Source of the DNA: Proteiniphilum sp. X52
GTDB taxonomy: Bacteria > Bacteroidota > Bacteroidia > Bacteroidales > Dysgonomonadaceae
DNA: 64,000 bases
Assembly: GCF_003712195.1 (NCBI RefSeq)
Contig: NZ_RDSD01000006.1
Location: 1 to 64,000 of the forward strand
Reading direction: 5' to 3'
The notes below the pieces were generated by a model. That model was not told the origin of the DNA, ran no database searches, and saw nothing but the letters and a program-made list of their open reading frames with translations. Position numbers and translations under genes: made by a program. Of the stretch, positions 27,256-38,267 are shown piece by piece (position 1 is the stretch's first letter; every line of letters starts with the position of its first letter).

Positions 27256-29673
27256 TCAGTAATTCATATTTACCGAAATACCGGCATAATAGAGTGCGCC
27301 ATAAAGGGGAGCATAGATAAACGCCGCGTCATCGAGGTGTTTCTCGTCCTGCATATAGCTGAATATGTTTTTTGCCCCGGCATAGAGATTGAATAGTCCG
27401 AAACGCCTGGAGACCCGGGCATTGAAGGTCATATAAGGATCCGTCTTTTTGATCTTTGACTTTGCAGCCGTCTCGCTGATATAATCGATATACATTTTGC
27501 CCTGATAGATGCCGTATAGTGTGAACATCCAACTCTTCGGCGAATATTCCAGTTTTATGCTTCCGCTGGTGGACGGAAAGCGGGGAATGTAGCGGCTGAT
27601 ATCTGCGTATTCGGTTTCCGCCCAGTCTCCCCTGTTGTTATTATACTTTCCGCTATTCAAAGCAAAGTCTGCCCCCACATTCAGATTCCTGAAGGGATTC
27701 ACCATTACCATCAACTCGATTCCTTTTACCACCGCATCGTCGATATTTTCCCATTGGTAGGTATACCCCAGTTTCTTCACCTCGTCGTCGGCATCCGCAA
27801 AATCGATCTTATTTTTCAGGAAGGTATAAAACAGGTTGGCGCTGACCTGGAAATGGTGGCCGTAATAATCGGCGGAGAAATTGGCGCTGCGTGATGTCTC
27901 GGCTTTCAGTTCGGATGATTTCCACACACGGGGAGAGCCGCTGCACAGGTGCAGGTCTTCCGAAAACCCGTAAGGCGCCCTGAAGCCCGTGCCGGCATTC
28001 GCCCGTAGGGTAATCTGTCTTGTCAATTGGTATTTTAGCGCCAGACGGGGATTAAAGCTTGTTTCATTAAATTTCGTTTTCGGGAAATCGCTGTCGAACA
28101 CTTTTCGGTCGGAAGTATATTCTTCACCCGACGAATGATGATCGACACGCACACCCGGTACGAGCGTCAATCTGGGTGACACATTCCATTCGTCCTGGAT
28201 ATAGGCTCCCATTTCACGGGCATGTTTATGGGCTATGGATTGATAAGCATTGCCATAGTATTCACTGGCCTTGTCCACTACGGTGTACATCCCGGTTTCA
28301 TTAAGGTTTGTGGTATAGTATTGTGCTCCAAGGATCAGGTTATGATTTTCGAGTCTCGAGGTAAAGCTGAGGGTCGATACCCAGGTGTTCTCTCTGGCGA
28401 TATAGGGACGCATATCCAGCACGTTCGGCGTTTCCCCGTCGTGTGTGCCCATGTAATCGTTCAGGAAAGAATCGTTGGTCGCTTCCCTGTTATGATTGAT
28501 ATAAGCGGTGTTGAACTGTAATTCGGAACGCTGCCCAAGTGGTTTCATGTAGTTCATTTCTCCCTCATAACGGTGGGTGGTGATATTTTCAGTGCCGTCG
28601 GTAAACGGGTTTTTATAATAATCGTTGGTAATGGTACCTCCGGCCCGCTTTTCATTAATACCTTTTCCCCGGAAAATAAGTTTATCGTCTTTAAAGAAAG
28701 GATTATCCAGATAAAGGCTGAATCCCATATTGTGCAATTTCGATTCCACACGGTCGGTTACCCCGTCTTTCTGTTTCACCTCTTGCCGGGTATCACCCTC
28801 GCCCGTTTCGTCAATCACGCCGTGGTCGACCTTCTGCGCATATACGTTCAGACCTATATTGCCTTTATCATTGCGCATGGAAGAAGAGATATTATAGGCG
28901 TTGGTGCCATAGTTCCCGAACTGGATGTCGGCCGAGATGGAGGGGATGGCCGACGGTTCGCGCGTAATAATATTGATAGCCCCGGCCACGGCGCTGCTCC
29001 CGTAAAGGGCGGAGCCCGCCCCTTTCACGATCTCGATCCGGTCCACATCGCCCGTTCCGATCTGCTCAAGCCCATACACACTGGCCAAACCGGAGTAGAT
29101 CGGTTGTCCGTTTATCTGCACTTGAGTATGTTCGGCCCCCAGTCCCTGCATACGTACCATGGAGAAATTACAGAACTGACACTGGTTCTCCACCCTGAGA
29201 CCCGGAATCGCTTCCAGCGCCTCAAAAATATTCTGGGCGTTCTTTGCCCTCAGCGACTGCGAAGTAACCACCTCGGTGCGGACAGGCACATTCTTCACGT
29301 AGTGGGGTGTACGCGTTCCGGTGACCACCACCTGTTCCAGGTTGAACATGTCTTCTTCCAGTTCAAAACGGATTTCGGTATTTTTTCCGGATTCAACCGT
29401 CACATTGACCTCCTGCGGTTTATACCCCACATATTGGGCCACAATGGTCTGTTTCCCTTCCGGAATATTTCTCACCACAAATGTACCGTCGGAACGGGAG
29501 GATGTTCCTTGTGATGTTCCTTTTACGAAAATGGTGACGGATGGTAACCCTTCTCCGTTTTTCTTATCCTGCACGTATCCCGAGAGCGTTCCCTCACTTT
29601 TTTGTGCTTGTGAAAAAGCGTCGGACACATACCACAGCATAAGTGACAATAAAAATAAATAGGTAGTTTTCAT
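27256..29673 (-). CDS. TonB-dependent receptor with CxxC plug motif, probably iron, heme or metal related
   Basis: The 805-residue protein has a signal peptide ending near AFSQ, a carboxypeptidase-like domain (~28-105: GTLSGYVQDKKNGEGLPSVTI), a VVVTGTRTPHYVKNVPV TonB-box-like segment, a plug domain (~125-235) and a barrel ending in SVNMNY. The plug contains a CQFC motif at residues 165-168 within a NQCQFCNF stretch, a feature found in a subgroup of Bacteroidota receptors. It is not SusC-like in size and has no SusD partner. It is divergent from flavodoxin, which many bacteria express under iron limitation, so import of iron, heme or a metal complex is a reasonable inference. A terminator follows at 27145. 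Confidence 0.85.
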   Translation of the reverse strand: MKTTYLFLLSLMLWYVSDAFSQAQKSEGTLSGYVQDKKNGEGLPSVTIFVKGTSQGTSSRSDGTFVVRNIPEGKQTIVAQYVGYKPQEVNVTVESGKNTEIRFELEEDMFNLEQVVVTGTRTPHYVKNVPVRTEVVTSQSLRAKNAQNIFEALEAIPGLRVENQCQFCNFSMVRMQGLGAEHTQVQINGQPIYSGLASVYGLEQIGTGDVDRIEIVKGAGSALYGSSAVAGAINIITREPSAIPSISADIQFGNYGTNAYNISSSMRNDKGNIGLNVYAQKVDHGVIDETGEGDTRQEVKQKDGVTDRVESKLHNMGFSLYLDNPFFKDDKLIFRGKGINEKRAGGTITNDYYKNPFTDGTENITTHRYEGEMNYMKPLGQRSELQFNTAYINHNREATNDSFLNDYMGTHDGETPNVLDMRPYIARENTWVSTLSFTSRLENHNLILGAQYYTTNLNETGMYTVVDKASEYYGNAYQSIAHKHAREMGAYIQDEWNVSPRLTLVPGVRVDHHSSGEEYTSDRKVFDSDFPKTKFNETSFNPRLALKYQLTRQITLRANAGTGFRAPYGFSEDLHLCSGSPRVWKSSELKAETSRSANFSADYYGHHFQVSANLFYTFLKNKIDFADADDEVKKLGYTYQWENIDDAVVKGIELMVMVNPFRNLNVGADFALNSGKYNNNRGDWAETEYADISRYIPRFPSTSGSIKLEYSPKSWMFTLYGIYQGKMYIDYISETAAKSKIKKTDPYMTFNARVSRRFGLFNLYAGAKNIFSYMQDEKHLDDAAFIYAPLYGALYYAGISVNMNY

Positions 29674-29792
29674 CCTGTTATGTTATTTACTATGTATAAT
29701 ACCTAAAAAAGCACGCAAAATTACCAGTAATTATAAATCGTATCAATACCCAATAGTTATAAATTTTCAGAAAAAAATAGTCATATTTGGTC

Positions 29793-29824
29793 ATTGCTAT
29801 ATCTGATAGAATCATATTACTTTG
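29793..29824 (+). promoter_or_regulatory. Candidate promoter of the flavodoxin gene
   Basis: ATTG (29793-29796) and TTACTTTG (29817-29824, 7 of 8 to TAnnTTTG) are separated by 20 bp. This leaves a leader of about 100 nt before the ATG at 29933. Confidence 0.45.
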
Positions 29825-29932
29825 CAAAACATTCTAAAATCAATAACGCAGCATGAACGTCATGGCATCCAAGAGAACAAATATATTGTCTTGTATCTTG
29901 GTTCATGACTCTTGGCTCTAAAATTTAATCGT

Positions 29933-30439
29933 ATGAAGTCAATCGCCATTATTTACGGTTCAAGTACCGGTAACACCAAATACGCGGCTCAATTAGTCGC
30001 TGAAAAGCTGGCCGGTTATTCACCAGTCTTGAAAGATCTTGCCGACATCTCGTCTGAGGAGCTTCTGGAGCCCGATGTGCTTATTCTGGGTGCTTCCACT
30101 TGGAGCATAGGGGAATTGCAGGATGACTGGGACACATTCTTCCCGCAGATCGGCAAGCTTGATCTGAAGGGTAAGACCGTGGCCTTTTTCGGTCAAGGGG
30201 ACGCGGAAGGGTATCCCGACACTTTTGTAAATGCGCTGGGTATCCTTTACGATGAGTTCGCCAAGACAGGCTGTACTTTTGTGGGAGAAGTATCCACAGA
30301 AGGATATGCGTTTGATGATTCCCACGCTCTCAGGAACGGCGTTTTCGTGGGATTACCGCTGGATGAGGATAACGAAAGCGACAAAACAGACAGCAGGGTT
30401 GAGGCTTGGGTGAATTCACTGAAACCGTATTTGGATTGA
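29933..30439 (+). CDS. fldA: Flavodoxin
   Basis: The 168-residue protein begins MKSIAIIYGSSTGNTKYAA, where the S-S-T-G-N-T loop binds the FMN phosphate. The W in STWSIGELQDDW and the GQGDAEGYPDTFVNALG segment are conserved FMN-contacting parts of long-chain flavodoxins. Length matches the family. I chose the ATG at 29933 because seven extra residues from the upstream ATG precede the first beta strand. Flavodoxin carries electrons in place of ferredoxin when iron is scarce. It is divergent from a TonB-dependent receptor and is followed by a strong terminator. Confidence 0.95.
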   Translation: MKSIAIIYGSSTGNTKYAAQLVAEKLAGYSPVLKDLADISSEELLEPDVLILGASTWSIGELQDDWDTFFPQIGKLDLKGKTVAFFGQGDAEGYPDTFVNALGILYDEFAKTGCTFVGEVSTEGYAFDDSHALRNGVFVGLPLDEDNESDKTDSRVEAWVNSLKPYLD

Positions 30440-30562
30440 TCTTTTTATGATGATGGTATTCGCCGGATATTCCGGTAAGAATCATAAGAAAAGATCGACG
30501 GACACAAGTCCCCATAAAGGACTCTTCTCTCTTTTAAATTATCAATCGTGTTCTACACTATC

Positions 30563-30598
30563 AAACAGTGGGTTGTCTATGCAACTCACTGTTTTTTT
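30563..30598 (+). terminator. Terminator downstream of flavodoxin
   Basis: AAACAGTGGGTTG (30563-30575) pairs with CAACTCACTGTTT (30582-30594) with one internal mismatch, and the run of T continues to 30598. It lies 124 bp after the flavodoxin stop. Confidence 0.8.
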
Positions 30599-30667
30599 GA
30601 TTCACATTTTGGTGTTCCAATGATTTCTCCGCAACAATTATTTTTGCCATGCCCGGTACACTACAGT

Positions 30668-30704
30668 AAAAACCGCGTAACAACAATTTGTCACACGGTT
30701 TTTT
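30668..30704 (-). terminator. Terminator downstream of the BACON/OB-fold lipoprotein gene
   Basis: Read on the minus strand, AAAACCGTGTGAC pairs with GTTACGCGGTTTT using two G-U wobbles, followed by a U run. It lies about 65 bp after the stop at 30767. Confidence 0.65.
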
Positions 30705-30766
30705 ATTATCTGTCACGCAACTCATGCTGCGTTTCACACTGCTTATCGTATATGGTTTCGTATTAC

Positions 30767-32299
30767 TTACTCCGCACTTTCGTGGCTGAAATAAATGCCA
30801 TTGGCAAGTTGAATTGTTGATATTCCTGTTGTACTATTAGTATAAGTGGTCTTCGTTCCAATAACCGTCAGTTTGTCTCCCACTATAATGCCCTTGGCTG
30901 CTAACAAGCCTTTTCTAAAATCGCCGGTTGCACCATAACCCGGATAACAGCCGTACACGTAAATCTCACTGCCGCCGTCTTTCAAATAAAGATTACCGTA
31001 GTCCTGATTAGCAATTGATGTAATGGCACCTGTCACCATATAGTAATCTTTGCTGGAATCAGGTTTAGTCAGCACCTCGGCAATGGTAACAGCAGTTACA
31101 GGGATAACGCTCTCCAAAACGGCACCACCAACTTGAGGATTTCCATTATATGCGGCACGTCTGCCGACAATGGTGATGATGTCGCCCACTTTCAATCCTT
31201 TACTTTGGAAATCCTGAATACCATACACATACGCTTCACCAGAGAAATCCCTCAGGTATAAATTACCATAGGTAGCATGGGCAATACTGGTGATCACTCC
31301 TGTCAGACGATATTGCGTGTTACCAACCGCAGCCGCGAGAAATTCTGCCACAGTTGCTTTCACAATCGCACCTTTTTGACTGAGCGTTGTCTCTGTAGTA
31401 TACTCTTTAGAACCATCCGTAGTACGGAATATGATGGTAGTGTTACGGTCTCCGCCGGTATTGGCAGCGGCTTTGAATTTCACAACAGCATTTGTTCCCG
31501 CCTGTTGGATAGACGAAATTGACAACCAGGATTCGGCATCTTCAGGAATTTCCACCGACACGCCTTGCCCTTTGCAGGTAAGGTATGCTGTGAACTCACC
31601 CCCTTCGAGAGGAAGCACCTCGTTTTCAACAGAATCAACTTTTACCAGTGATTTGTTGATATTGATCACCCTCACTTTTACCAACTCTATAACTGAACCA
31701 TAGGTAAGTTTTGGTCCTTCAACAGTTACCTCGTCTCCCATTTCAAGACCAAGACTCAGGAAGTTTTTTTCCTCGTTATTCGCATCAAGCGTACCGTATA
31801 TATACAAGGAACCGGTTTCATCCGTCAAATACCAGTTGCCATAGACAGTATTTGAAATTGCAGTGCAAACACCCGTAACACGGAAAGTTTTTCCATCGGG
31901 GCCGCCAATCACGTCAGCGACAGTGGCTTCGGTTACTCCCAGCAGACCTTGGATAATGTTAATTCTCTGCGTATTACCACCACAATTAAGTAAAACCTCC
32001 GCAGCCCGGCCATCTATGGTAGATGGAGCAGAAAATGTAAGTTCTGTCTCACCGGCGCTTCCGGTAGCTGAAGAGATCGTCAGCCATTTAACCGAATCTT
32101 TCTCGGTAATTACTTTCTTTGCCGTCCAGCTGTCCTGTGCCGTCACGGTAATGGTTGTAGAACCGCCTCCTTCAGGAATAGCCACGTATGACGACGATAC
32201 CTGAATTTCTTTAAGCAACGTCACAGCCTCTTTATCGTCACAACTTGTCATCAGGGCAATTGTCGCGATGAATAATGGGAATAAGTATTTTAATTTCAT
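30767..32299 (-). CDS. Lipoprotein with BACON-like and OB-fold repeats
   Basis: The ATG at 32299 gives a lipoprotein signal (MKLKYLFPLFIATIALMTSC), so longer starts are unlikely. The roughly 510-residue protein alternates two BACON-like immunoglobulin domains (IQVSSSYVAIPEGGGSTTITV... and LVKVDSVENEVLPLEGGEFTAYL...) with three OB-fold-like modules. Each OB-like module has the pattern VADVIG...YRLTGVITSI...YGNLYLRD...VYG...GDIITIVG (DUF5689/DUF6359-like). Such proteins are typical partners of Oar-like TonB receptors in Bacteroidota. It starts 17 bp after that receptor, so the two form an operon. The ligand is not known; surface capture of a peptide, glycan or nucleic-acid-like ligand is possible. 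Confidence 0.75.
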   Translation of the reverse strand: MKLKYLFPLFIATIALMTSCDDKEAVTLLKEIQVSSSYVAIPEGGGSTTITVTAQDSWTAKKVITEKDSVKWLTISSATGSAGETELTFSAPSTIDGRAAEVLLNCGGNTQRINIIQGLLGVTEATVADVIGGPDGKTFRVTGVCTAISNTVYGNWYLTDETGSLYIYGTLDANNEEKNFLSLGLEMGDEVTVEGPKLTYGSVIELVKVRVININKSLVKVDSVENEVLPLEGGEFTAYLTCKGQGVSVEIPEDAESWLSISSIQQAGTNAVVKFKAAANTGGDRNTTIIFRTTDGSKEYTTETTLSQKGAIVKATVAEFLAAAVGNTQYRLTGVITSIAHATYGNLYLRDFSGEAYVYGIQDFQSKGLKVGDIITIVGRRAAYNGNPQVGGAVLESVIPVTAVTIAEVLTKPDSSKDYYMVTGAITSIANQDYGNLYLKDGGSEIYVYGCYPGYGATGDFRKGLLAAKGIIVGDKLTVIGTKTTYTNSTTGISTIQLANGIYFSHESAE

Positions 32300-32316
32300 A
32301 TTGTCTTCACTTTTAA

Positions 32317-35300
32317 TTAGTTGAACATATATTTGATACCAATTGAAGCATACCAGCACTGACCCAATGAATAGCTTGGTGTGAATGTTTTGGTATCGCC
32401 ATTGATTGAAGCGGGTGTAGAGAATGTAGCCACACCGTCAGCATCCACACCTTCATATTTCAGGATACGCGCTTCCGAACCAATTGCCGGATTCAAATAT
32501 TTAGCCACGCCCCAACTGGAATTGAACAGATTCATCACATTTTTGATATCAAAGCTCAGTTGCAGCTTATGTGTATCTCTACCTGCATTCACCACAAAAT
32601 CATGCTTGTAGCTAAAGTCGACACGATGTACCCAGGGAGAGTAAACGCTATAAGCCTCTGCATATTTGCCTTGCCGGTTTTTCAAATAACTGTTGCCATG
32701 CACATAGTCCATAAAACGGGTTTTGTCGTCTTCCGACACAAAGCGGAATTGATTGTTTTCCACTTCAGCGTCAGTGGGGACATAGATTGCATCGTAATTG
32801 TAACCGTCACTATTGATATCGTTCACCATCATGTATGAGTAGTTTGCTCCACCACGCCATCCTTCATAGACAAAGCTATAGTGATTACCGCTCTTGTCGT
32901 GGGTAGTAAGCGAAGCCACAATACGGTCGGGTGTGGTGTATTGGGAATTGTGCAACTTGATGTGGTTGGGGCCTTCTACCGTAGGAACGTATGTAAATGC
33001 GGATTCAGCATTCGATCCGGGCATACCGGTCACATCTTTGGCAACCGTGTGTGTATAGGCAGCCATCACGCTGATCCATTCTGCCGGTTGGGCATTGAAA
33101 GTGATGTTGCCTGACCAGCCATAACCACGGCTTGTGTTTTCCAACATAAATGCCGCTTTGTTGACACGATAACCATCGGGATAAATCGGGCGGTTGTCCA
33201 CACCGTTGAAACGGGCAAAACCACCTACTGAGGGGGTACTCCAGTCAGACATACAAACACCGTTGATGGTTTTGTTGAAGATCCCTTCCACCGTAAAGGA
33301 GGAGGGAAAAGGTGTGGGTAATGCATAGTCAAGAGCAAGCGACGTTTTCCATACCTGTGGCATTTTGAAGTTTTGATCTACAGCCGCAATAGCTGAAGGA
33401 ACGGTTCCGTCTTCGGGTGATATGGCCATAGGATAACCCAACGAGGCCAGTTTGTCATAAAGAGCGGCAATAGTGGCTTTACCGTTGGCATCGGTTACCA
33501 GGCCGCCGGCAAATGTATTCATTGAGAAACCTCTCCTTGCAGCTTCCGCGGCATTTATTTGTGCCTGATATTGCACCATTCCGCTGTTGGTAGGCATATT
33601 GGTGAAGAATACAAGCGGCAAATTACCTGAGAAAAGACCGGTACCGCCACGCACTTTCAGGCTCTTGTCCCCAAAAGTATCCCATACAAACCCTACACGG
33701 GGAGAGAATATGAGACTTGCTGAAGGCCATTTACCGGTGTCGATATGACGGCCAAAATAATCTATATCGTAGATCGCTTTGTTTGTCATCAAGTCAGCAT
33801 TGTTGAAGAAAAGTCCATCAATACGAAGGCCGTATGAAAGTTTGAATTTTTCGCTGATACTCCAATCGTCTTGTGCATATACTCCAATTTTGTTACTTCT
33901 CACCCGAGCCACAGGATTTTTTTCTCCGTCATAACCATACGTCAGGTTCACAATTTCAGGTACCCCCCCGTTTAAAAAGTCGTCAAGACTTCTGTAGCGA
34001 TAATATCCGGTACCGTTACGCATATAAGCATTATCTGCCATCTTGTATTCATATGCGACACCTCCCACGACTTTGTGGTTGCCCAGGTAATAGGTCAATT
34101 CATCCTTGATGTTCAGTACATTGTTGTGGACACCGTTATTCCAGGTAAAAAGCTCATACCCCAAAGAGATATAGGACTGATCATCTTTCAAAATGTCGAT
34201 GAACGGGAATTCTGCAGAATTCGTCCCGCGAATATCGTCCAATTTTGAGAATGTTGCCAGGAACTGGTTGGAAAGGTTGTCTGACAACCGGCTGTTCAGG
34301 TCGAACGAGAATGAATGCACGAGGTTGTCCATTGAATACATCGAATTTGCAAATGACATTGAGGCTTGTGACATTCTGGCCTCCGACATACGTGTACCCC
34401 CATCCATTGAAGTGGCATTGGGAGATCTCCATGAAACATTTTTTGTATAGTTATAACGCAAAGCCAGACGATGTTTGTTTGTGATATTCCAATCCAAACG
34501 GGCAAGAAGTTTGCGATTACTCTCATCTGCCGGGAAGTTCGTGTAAGATCCCGTTTCATATCCATATTCACTTCGCACAAAATCAGAAACCCTCTTGAGG
34601 TCGCTTTCTGTTGTACGGGAGATATAATTGTCAGGATCGGCCACACCATTCGCGGAAGGTTTCCAACGATTGGCTATAGTGGGTATTTTAGCCATTTCAG
34701 CGTTGACGAAGAAGAACAATTTGCTTTTGATAATGGGACCACCTATGGTGAAACCGTAGGCGGTATTACGGTCCTTTTCACGCACGTCTTTTTCGACCAG
34801 TTGACCCCTAACGGCATTACCGCGCATATTTTCATTTCTATGAAAAACGTAAGCGCTGGCTTTAAAGGTATTTGTACCCGATTTTGTAATAGCGTTTACG
34901 CCACCACCAATAAAGTTTGTCTGACGGACATCGTATGGCGCGATAACGACTTGCAATTCTTCGATCGCTTCAAGGGAGATGGGGTTACCTCCACCAGGCA
35001 GAGCGGCACTCAAACCAAAGTTATTGTTGAAATTAGCTCCATCCACAGTAAAGTTTGCCGTACGACCATCTGTACCGGCAAAGCTCATACCATTGCCTCC
35101 ATAAGGTGAAAGGCGGGTAACATCCATAATACTACGGCTTACCGTAGGCAAATTAACTATCTGGCTGTTTGTGATATTCGTCACTGCTCCGGTTTTCTCA
35201 TTGGAGAATTTTGTGCGGGTTGCCGTTACCACAACTTCGTCCAATGATGTTGCTTCTTCGGAGAGTAGGGCATTCAACACATAGTTTTCACCCAGGCTCA

Positions 35301-35586
35301 ACGTAATGTTGTCTGTGGCGTGAGTTCCATATCCAATGTAAGAAATTTCCACGGAATAAGGTCCACCCACACGCATGCCGTTTAGGTTGTAGCGGCCCTC
35401 CATATTGGTAATCGTCCCGTAAGTCGTTCCTGAAGGTTGATGTGTGGCAATCACCGTCGCACCGATCACGGCCCCGTCAGCATCTGTGACACGTCCGCTC
35501 ATACTGGAGGTAGTCACCTGGGCCTGCATCACAGTAGCAATCATTAAAGTAAGAGCTACAGCTAAAAACTTCAATTTCTTTACCAT
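32317..35586 (-). CDS. Oar-like TonB-dependent receptor
   Basis: The 1089-residue protein has a signal peptide ending in QAQ, a carboxypeptidase regulatory-like domain (~28-105: SSMSGRVTDADGAVIGATVI), a SLDEVVVTATRTKFSNEKTG segment and a plug (INLPTVSRSIMDVTRLSPYG-type region to NAITKSGTN). The large barrel ends in IKYMFN. The plug with PTVSRS..DVTRLSP and the GTNTFKASAYVFHRNENMRG motif is typical of Oar-type receptors, not SusC. Some Oar receptors import proteins or peptides. The downstream lipoprotein is a likely lid or surface partner. No STN domain is present. Confidence 0.85.
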   Translation of the reverse strand: MVKKLKFLAVALTLMIATVMQAQVTTSSMSGRVTDADGAVIGATVIATHQPSGTTYGTITNMEGRYNLNGMRVGGPYSVEISYIGYGTHATDNITLSLGENYVLNALLSEEATSLDEVVVTATRTKFSNEKTGAVTNITNSQIVNLPTVSRSIMDVTRLSPYGGNGMSFAGTDGRTANFTVDGANFNNNFGLSAALPGGGNPISLEAIEELQVVIAPYDVRQTNFIGGGVNAITKSGTNTFKASAYVFHRNENMRGNAVRGQLVEKDVREKDRNTAYGFTIGGPIIKSKLFFFVNAEMAKIPTIANRWKPSANGVADPDNYISRTTESDLKRVSDFVRSEYGYETGSYTNFPADESNRKLLARLDWNITNKHRLALRYNYTKNVSWRSPNATSMDGGTRMSEARMSQASMSFANSMYSMDNLVHSFSFDLNSRLSDNLSNQFLATFSKLDDIRGTNSAEFPFIDILKDDQSYISLGYELFTWNNGVHNNVLNIKDELTYYLGNHKVVGGVAYEYKMADNAYMRNGTGYYRYRSLDDFLNGGVPEIVNLTYGYDGEKNPVARVRSNKIGVYAQDDWSISEKFKLSYGLRIDGLFFNNADLMTNKAIYDIDYFGRHIDTGKWPSASLIFSPRVGFVWDTFGDKSLKVRGGTGLFSGNLPLVFFTNMPTNSGMVQYQAQINAAEAARRGFSMNTFAGGLVTDANGKATIAALYDKLASLGYPMAISPEDGTVPSAIAAVDQNFKMPQVWKTSLALDYALPTPFPSSFTVEGIFNKTINGVCMSDWSTPSVGGFARFNGVDNRPIYPDGYRVNKAAFMLENTSRGYGWSGNITFNAQPAEWISVMAAYTHTVAKDVTGMPGSNAESAFTYVPTVEGPNHIKLHNSQYTTPDRIVASLTTHDKSGNHYSFVYEGWRGGANYSYMMVNDINSDGYNYDAIYVPTDAEVENNQFRFVSEDDKTRFMDYVHGNSYLKNRQGKYAEAYSVYSPWVHRVDFSYKHDFVVNAGRDTHKLQLSFDIKNVMNLFNSSWGVAKYLNPAIGSEARILKYEGVDADGVATFSTPASINGDTKTFTPSYSLGQCWYASIGIKYMFN

Positions 35587-35652
35587 AAATTCAATCTTTT
35601 AATTGTCAATCGTATTTTTAATTAAACTAAATGTCATAGCCTATATATTGCG

Positions 35653-35660
35653 CAAAAGTA
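35653..35660 (-). promoter_or_regulatory. -7 promoter element of the Oar-like receptor operon
   Basis: On the minus strand TACTTTTG matches TAnnTTTG exactly, about 67 bp upstream of the ATG at 35586. The -33 position is only weakly matched. The rest of this 307-bp gap holds only A/T-rich sequence and the groEL terminator. Confidence 0.55.
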
Positions 35661-35814
35661 CGATAATTTTATCTAAAAACTGTTACATTTTTGTTACTTT
35701 ATTTATCTTTTTTCAGGTTGGATCAGAATTAAAATTATCCAGTTAAAACAATGTAAAAAGAGACATAAGGAAGTAAGAATTGGCACAAAAGCACTCTTTA
35801 AATATTTCTATGAC

Positions 35815-35863
35815 AAAAAACAAGGCGGATAACCTCCAATTTTCATTTTCGGTCATCCGCCTT
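35815..35863 (-). terminator. Terminator downstream of groEL
   Basis: AAGGCGGATAACC (35822-35834) and GGTCATCCGCCTT (35851-35863) form a 13-bp stem with a G-U wobble on the minus strand, followed by a U run (35815-35820). It lies 30 bp after the groEL stop. Confidence 0.85.
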
Positions 35864-35893
35864 CATAGCGTATCAATATAATCTATTCCGAGA

Positions 35894-37558
<1,665 letters not shown>

Positions 37559-37659
37559 TTAGATTGATTTAGATTGATTCAGATTGGTTCAGACTAATGC
37601 AATTAAAATTTCTCAATTTCTCCATTCAATTTCCTCAATCCCTGCTTCAATCTTTTTAT

Positions 37660-37932
37660 TTATCCGATGATTGCTAAAATGTCAGACTGACGCATAATCA
37701 GGTATTGTACTCCATCGATTTCAATTTCAGTGCCTGCATATTTTCCATAAAGCACTTTGTCGCCTTGTTTGACGACCATCTCTTCGTCTTTTGTACCTTT
37801 TCCCACAGCTACCACTTCACCTTTCAGCGGTTTTTCCTTTGCCGTATCGGGGATGATGATTCCACTCACTGTCTTTTCTTCTGCAGCTGCCGGTTTTACC
37901 AGCACTCTGTCTGCCAATGGTTTAATGTTCAT
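37660..37932 (-). CDS. groES: Co-chaperonin GroES
   Basis: The 90-residue protein starts [36 protein letters not shown]. It carries the mobile-loop GI-I-I-P sequence that docks on GroEL, the EVVAVGKG segment and the C-terminal [15 protein letters not shown] stretch. Length is normal for the family. It is the first gene of the groESL operon and has a perfect -7 promoter about 73 bp upstream. Confidence 0.99.
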   Translation of the reverse strand: MNIKPLADRVLVKPAAAEEKTVSGIIIPDTAKEKPLKGEVVAVGKGTKDEEMVVKQGDKVLYGKYAGTEIEIDGVQYLIMRQSDILAIIG

Positions 37933-38005
37933 ACTACTAAAATTGATGTTAATATAATTAATGTTAGTTATCTAATTGACATTACCTCCACAGCGAATTC
38001 TGTGC

Positions 38006-38035
38006 CAAATTTATTCAAATCCCTTTTCTGCCAAA
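38006..38035 (-). promoter_or_regulatory. Promoter of groESL
   Basis: On the minus strand -33 TTTG (38032-38035) and -7 TAAATTTG (38006-38013, perfect TAnnTTTG) are separated by 18 bp. No CIRCE-type inverted repeat was seen near it. Confidence 0.65.
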
Positions 38036-38157
38036 AAAAACATTGACAGGAAGGGAAACTGACAAATTTCCTGCCAAAATTTCAGTCCTCCTCCCATGCA
38101 AAAATGCAGGAATGAAAAACCCTTTCACCAAAGTGAGAATATTTCGAGCGTTTCTTG

Positions 38158-38165
38158 TACCTTTG
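38158..38165 (+). promoter_or_regulatory. -7 promoter element of the corrinoid uptake operon
   Basis: TACCTTTG matches TAnnTTTG exactly and is followed by CAGGG. It lies 103 bp upstream of the BtuF-like ATG at 38268. No full B12 riboswitch fits between promoter and start. Confidence 0.6.
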
Positions 38166-38267
38166 CAGGGTTATATCAGGTGAAAAATTGGGAAAGAAGA
38201 AGAAACAAAAGTTTCAACGCATTTTTTGAGCGGAAAAAACATTGTGAAATGCTTTATTTTAAAGAAA

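Noticed and set aside
28573-29514. 313-codon open frame on the plus strand inside the CxxC TonB receptor
   Set aside because: It is antisense to a receptor with full domain structure and its translation has no recognisable domain. It is a coding shadow.
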